The notes below the pieces were generated by a model. It was not told the DNA's origin, made no database searches, and was given only the letters and a program-made list of their open reading frames with translations. A DNA stretch of 64,000 nucleotides, taken from NCBI GenBank assembly GCA_037349105.1, contig JAYJMM010000118.1, forward strand, positions 744,001 through 808,000, written 5' to 3'. How positions within the stretch are numbered: position 1 is the first letter of the stretch; every line of letters begins with the position of its first letter. The stretch comes from Limnomonas spitsbergensis (Eukaryota > Chlorophyta > Chlorophyceae > Chlamydomonadales). Shown piece after piece: positions 61,401 through 64,000 of the stretch. The position numbers were made by a program, and so were the translations under genes.

Positions 61401-64000
61401 CCTTGACCAGCCTACAGTATAGGTGGCCCAAGCAGCAGGGCTTGCTGCGCCAGGCCCCATCACATGCACTGGGCTGGCAGGTATCTACCCTTGACCAGCC
61501 TACAGTAGGTGGCCCAAGCAGCAGGGCTTGCTGCGCCGGGCCCCATCACATGCACTGGGCTGGCAGGTATCTACCCTTGACCAGCCTACAGTAGGTGGCA
61601 CAAACAGCAGGGCTTGTTGCGCCAGGCCCCATCACATGCACTGGGCTGGCAGGTGTCCTACCCTTGACCAGCCTACAGTAGGTGGCCCAAGCAGCAGGGC
61701 TTGCTGCACCAGGCCCCATCACATGCACTGGGCTGGCAGGTATCTACCCTTGACCGGCCTACAGTAGGTGGCCCAAGCAGCAGGGCTTGCTGCGCCGGGC
61801 CCCATCACATGCACTGGGCTGGCAGGTGTCCTACCCTTGACCAGCCTACAGTAGGTGACCCAAGCAGCAGGGCTTGTTGCGCCAGGCCCCATCACATGCA
61901 CTGGGCTGGCAGGTGTCCTACCCTTGACCAGCCTACAGTAGGTGGCCCACGCAGCAGGGCTTGCTGCGCCAGGCCCCATCACATGCACTGGGCTGGCAGG
62001 TGTCCTACCCTTGACCAGCCTACAGTAGGTGGCCCAAGCAGCAGGGCTTGCTGCGCCAGGCCCCATCACATGCACTGGGCTGGCAGGTATCTACCCTTGA
62101 CCAGCCTACAGTAGGTGGTCCAAGCAGCAGGGCTTGCTGCGCCAGGCCCCATCACATGCACTGGGCTGGCAGGTATCTACCCTTGACCAGCCTACAGTAG
62201 GTGGCCCAAGCAGCAGGGCTTGCTGCGCCGGGCCCCATCACATGCACTGGGCTGGCAGGTATCTACCCTTGACCAGCCTACAGTAGGTGACCCAAGCAGC
62301 AGGGCTTGTTGCGCCAGGCCCCATCACATGCACTGGGCTGGCAGGTGTCCTACCCTTGACCAGCCTACAGTAGGTGGCCCACGCAGCAGGGCTTGCTGCG
62401 CCAGGCCCCATCACATGCACTGGGCTGGCAGGTGTCCTACCCTTGACCAGCCTACAGTAGGTGGCCCAAGCAGCAGGGCTTGCTGCGCCAGGCCCCATCA
62501 CATGCACTGGGCTGGCAGGTGTCATACCCTTGACCAGCCTACAGTAGGTGGCCCAAGCAGCAGGGCTTGCTGCGCCAGGCCCCATCACATGCACTGGGCT
62601 GGCAGGTATCTACCCTTGACCAGCCTACAGTAGGTGGTCCAAGCAGCAGGGCTTGCTGCGCCGGGCCCCATCACATGCACTGGGCTGGCAGGTATCTACC
62701 CTTGACCAGCCTACAGTAGGTGGCCCAAGCAGCAGGGCTTGCTGCGCCAGGCCCCATCACATGCACTGGGCTGGCAGGTATCTACCCTTGACCAGCCTAC
62801 AGTAGGTGGCCCAAGCAGCAGGGCTTGCTGCACCAGGCCCCATCACATGCACTGGGCTGGCAGGTATCTTCCCTTGACCAGCCTACAGTAGGTGACCCAA
62901 GCAGCAGGGCTTGCTGCACCAGGCCCCATCACATGCACTGGGCTGGCAGGTGTCTACCCTTGACCAGCCTACAGTAGGTGGCCCAAGCAGCAGGGCTTGC
63001 TGCGCCAGGCCCCATCACATGCACTGGGCTGGCAGGTATCTACCCTTGACCAGCCTACAGTAGGTGGCACAAACAGCAGGTCTTGCTGCGCCAGGCCCCA
63101 TCACATGCACTGGGCTGGCAGGTGTCCTACCCTTGACCAGCCTACAGTAGGTGACCCAAGCAGCAGGGCTTGCTGCGCCAGGCCCCATCACATGCACTGG
63201 GCTGGCAGGTATCTACCCTTGACCAGCCGACATTAGGTGGCCCAAGCAGCAGGGCTTGCTGCGCCAGGCCCCATCACATGCACTGGGCTGGTAGTGTCCT
63301 ACCCTTGACCAGCCTACAGTAGGTGGCCCAAGCAGCAGGGCTTGCTGCGCCAGGCCCCATCACATGCACTGGGCTGGCAGGTATCTACCCTTGACCAGCC
63401 TACAGTAGGTGGTCCAAGCAGCAGGGCTTGCTGCGCCAGGCCCCATCACATGCACTGGGCTGGCAGGTATCTACCCTTGACCAGCCTACAGTAGGTGGCC
63501 CAAGCAGCAGGGCTTGCTGCGCCGGGCCCCATCACATGCACTGGGCTGGCAGGTATCTACCCTTGACCAGCCTACAGTAGGTGGCCCAAGCAGCAGGGCT
63601 TGTTGCGCCAGGCCCCATCACATGCACTGGGCTGGCAGGTGTCCTACCCTTGACCAGCCTACAGTAGGTGGCCCAAGCAGCAGGGCTTGCTGCACCAGGC
63701 CCCATCACATGCACTGGGCTGGCAGGTATCTACCCTTGACCAGCCTACAGTAGGTGACCCAAGCAGCAGGGCTTGCTGCGCCAGGCCCCATCACATGCAC
63801 TGGGCTGGCAGGTATCTTACCTTCACCGGCCTACAGTAGGTGACCCAAGCAGCAGGGCTTGCTGCGCCAGGCCCCATCACATGCACTGGGCTGGCAGGTA
63901 TCTACCCTTGACCAGCCTACAGTAGGTGACCCAAGCAGCAGGGCTTGCTGCGCCAGGCCCCATCACATGCACTGGGCTGGCAGGTATCTACCCTTGACCA
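40478..64000. repeat. Satellite array 2, 86/87-bp monomers with higher-order repeats, runs off the right edge
   Basis: About 270 head-to-tail monomers of the array 1 family, starting at the same junction (GGGCAGACACATGCACTGGG). Monomers are far more uniform than in array 1. Variant markers (CAGTATAGG insertion, CCGACATTAGG, CACAAACAGCAGGTC, CCCACGCAGCAGG, GACCGGCC) recur in fixed order, showing blocks copied with offsets of about 865, 1555, 2590, 4405 and 5960 bp. At 63813-63840 a TTACCTTCACCGG monomer appears, a form otherwise typical of the right end of array 1. Frames of 60-166 codons on both strands are period artefacts. Confidence 0.95.

Noticed and set aside
40631..63753. Open frames of 60-166 codons in array 2
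   Set aside because: Same period artefact. Length depends only on how many 87-bp monomers are adjacent.

Overview
The window looks like nuclear DNA of a green alga, probably a chlorophyte of the Chlamydomonas/Volvox group. The signs are a divergent H3/H4 histone pair with 3' stem-loops in place of poly(A) signals, many short exons with GT-AG introns, an AP2-domain transcription factor, Gln- and Ala-rich low-complexity coding, a LINE fragment and CCCTAAA telomere-like repeats. The species cannot be fixed from the sequence. No prokaryotic, organellar, tRNA, rRNA or CRISPR feature was seen.

Layout. 1-4474 (minus): AP2-domain transcription factor gene with five exons; its last visible exon stays open for about 2.5 kb and runs off the left edge. 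6.2-7.3 kb: broken LINE reverse-transcriptase fragment. 8.1-8.5 kb: interspersed repeat fused to a truncated histone H3 pseudogene. 8.5-14.9 kb: four kinds of repeat (a degenerate 45-65 bp repeat, a GCA tract, a telomere-like block and a 57-bp Pro/Ala minisatellite). 14.9-18.8 kb and 33.3-40.5 kb: two copies of a segmental duplication. Each carries the last exon of a protein-kinase-like gene (minus strand) and each is followed by an array of the same 86/87-bp satellite (18.84-25.57 kb and 40.48 kb to the window end). 25.6-26.7 kb: upstream exons of the first kinase. 27-29 kb: G-rich and inverted repeats. 29.6-30.7 kb (minus): degraded class I histone deacetylase. 31.0-31.6 kb (plus): HAD-fold gene with a frameshift. 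32.2-33.3 kb: histone H4 (one-base frameshift) and intact histone H3, diverging from a shared promoter. 34.1-37.3 kb: sequence present in only one duplication copy, with two unrecognised exon candidates.

The main observation is that the first satellite array lies inside one intron of the kinase gene. Exons on both sides join in frame (phase 0) across about 7.1 kb of mostly satellite DNA. The paralogous kinase exon at 38.5-40.2 kb has the same acceptor and the same satellite upstream, now more than 23.5 kb long. That array shows nested higher-order repeats and recent block amplification. Many long frames in the satellite are by-products of its 86/87-bp period and are not genes.

Exon borders were placed by eye from GT-AG sites, reading frame and protein-family similarity. 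No alignment or search was run, and percentages and copy numbers are estimates.
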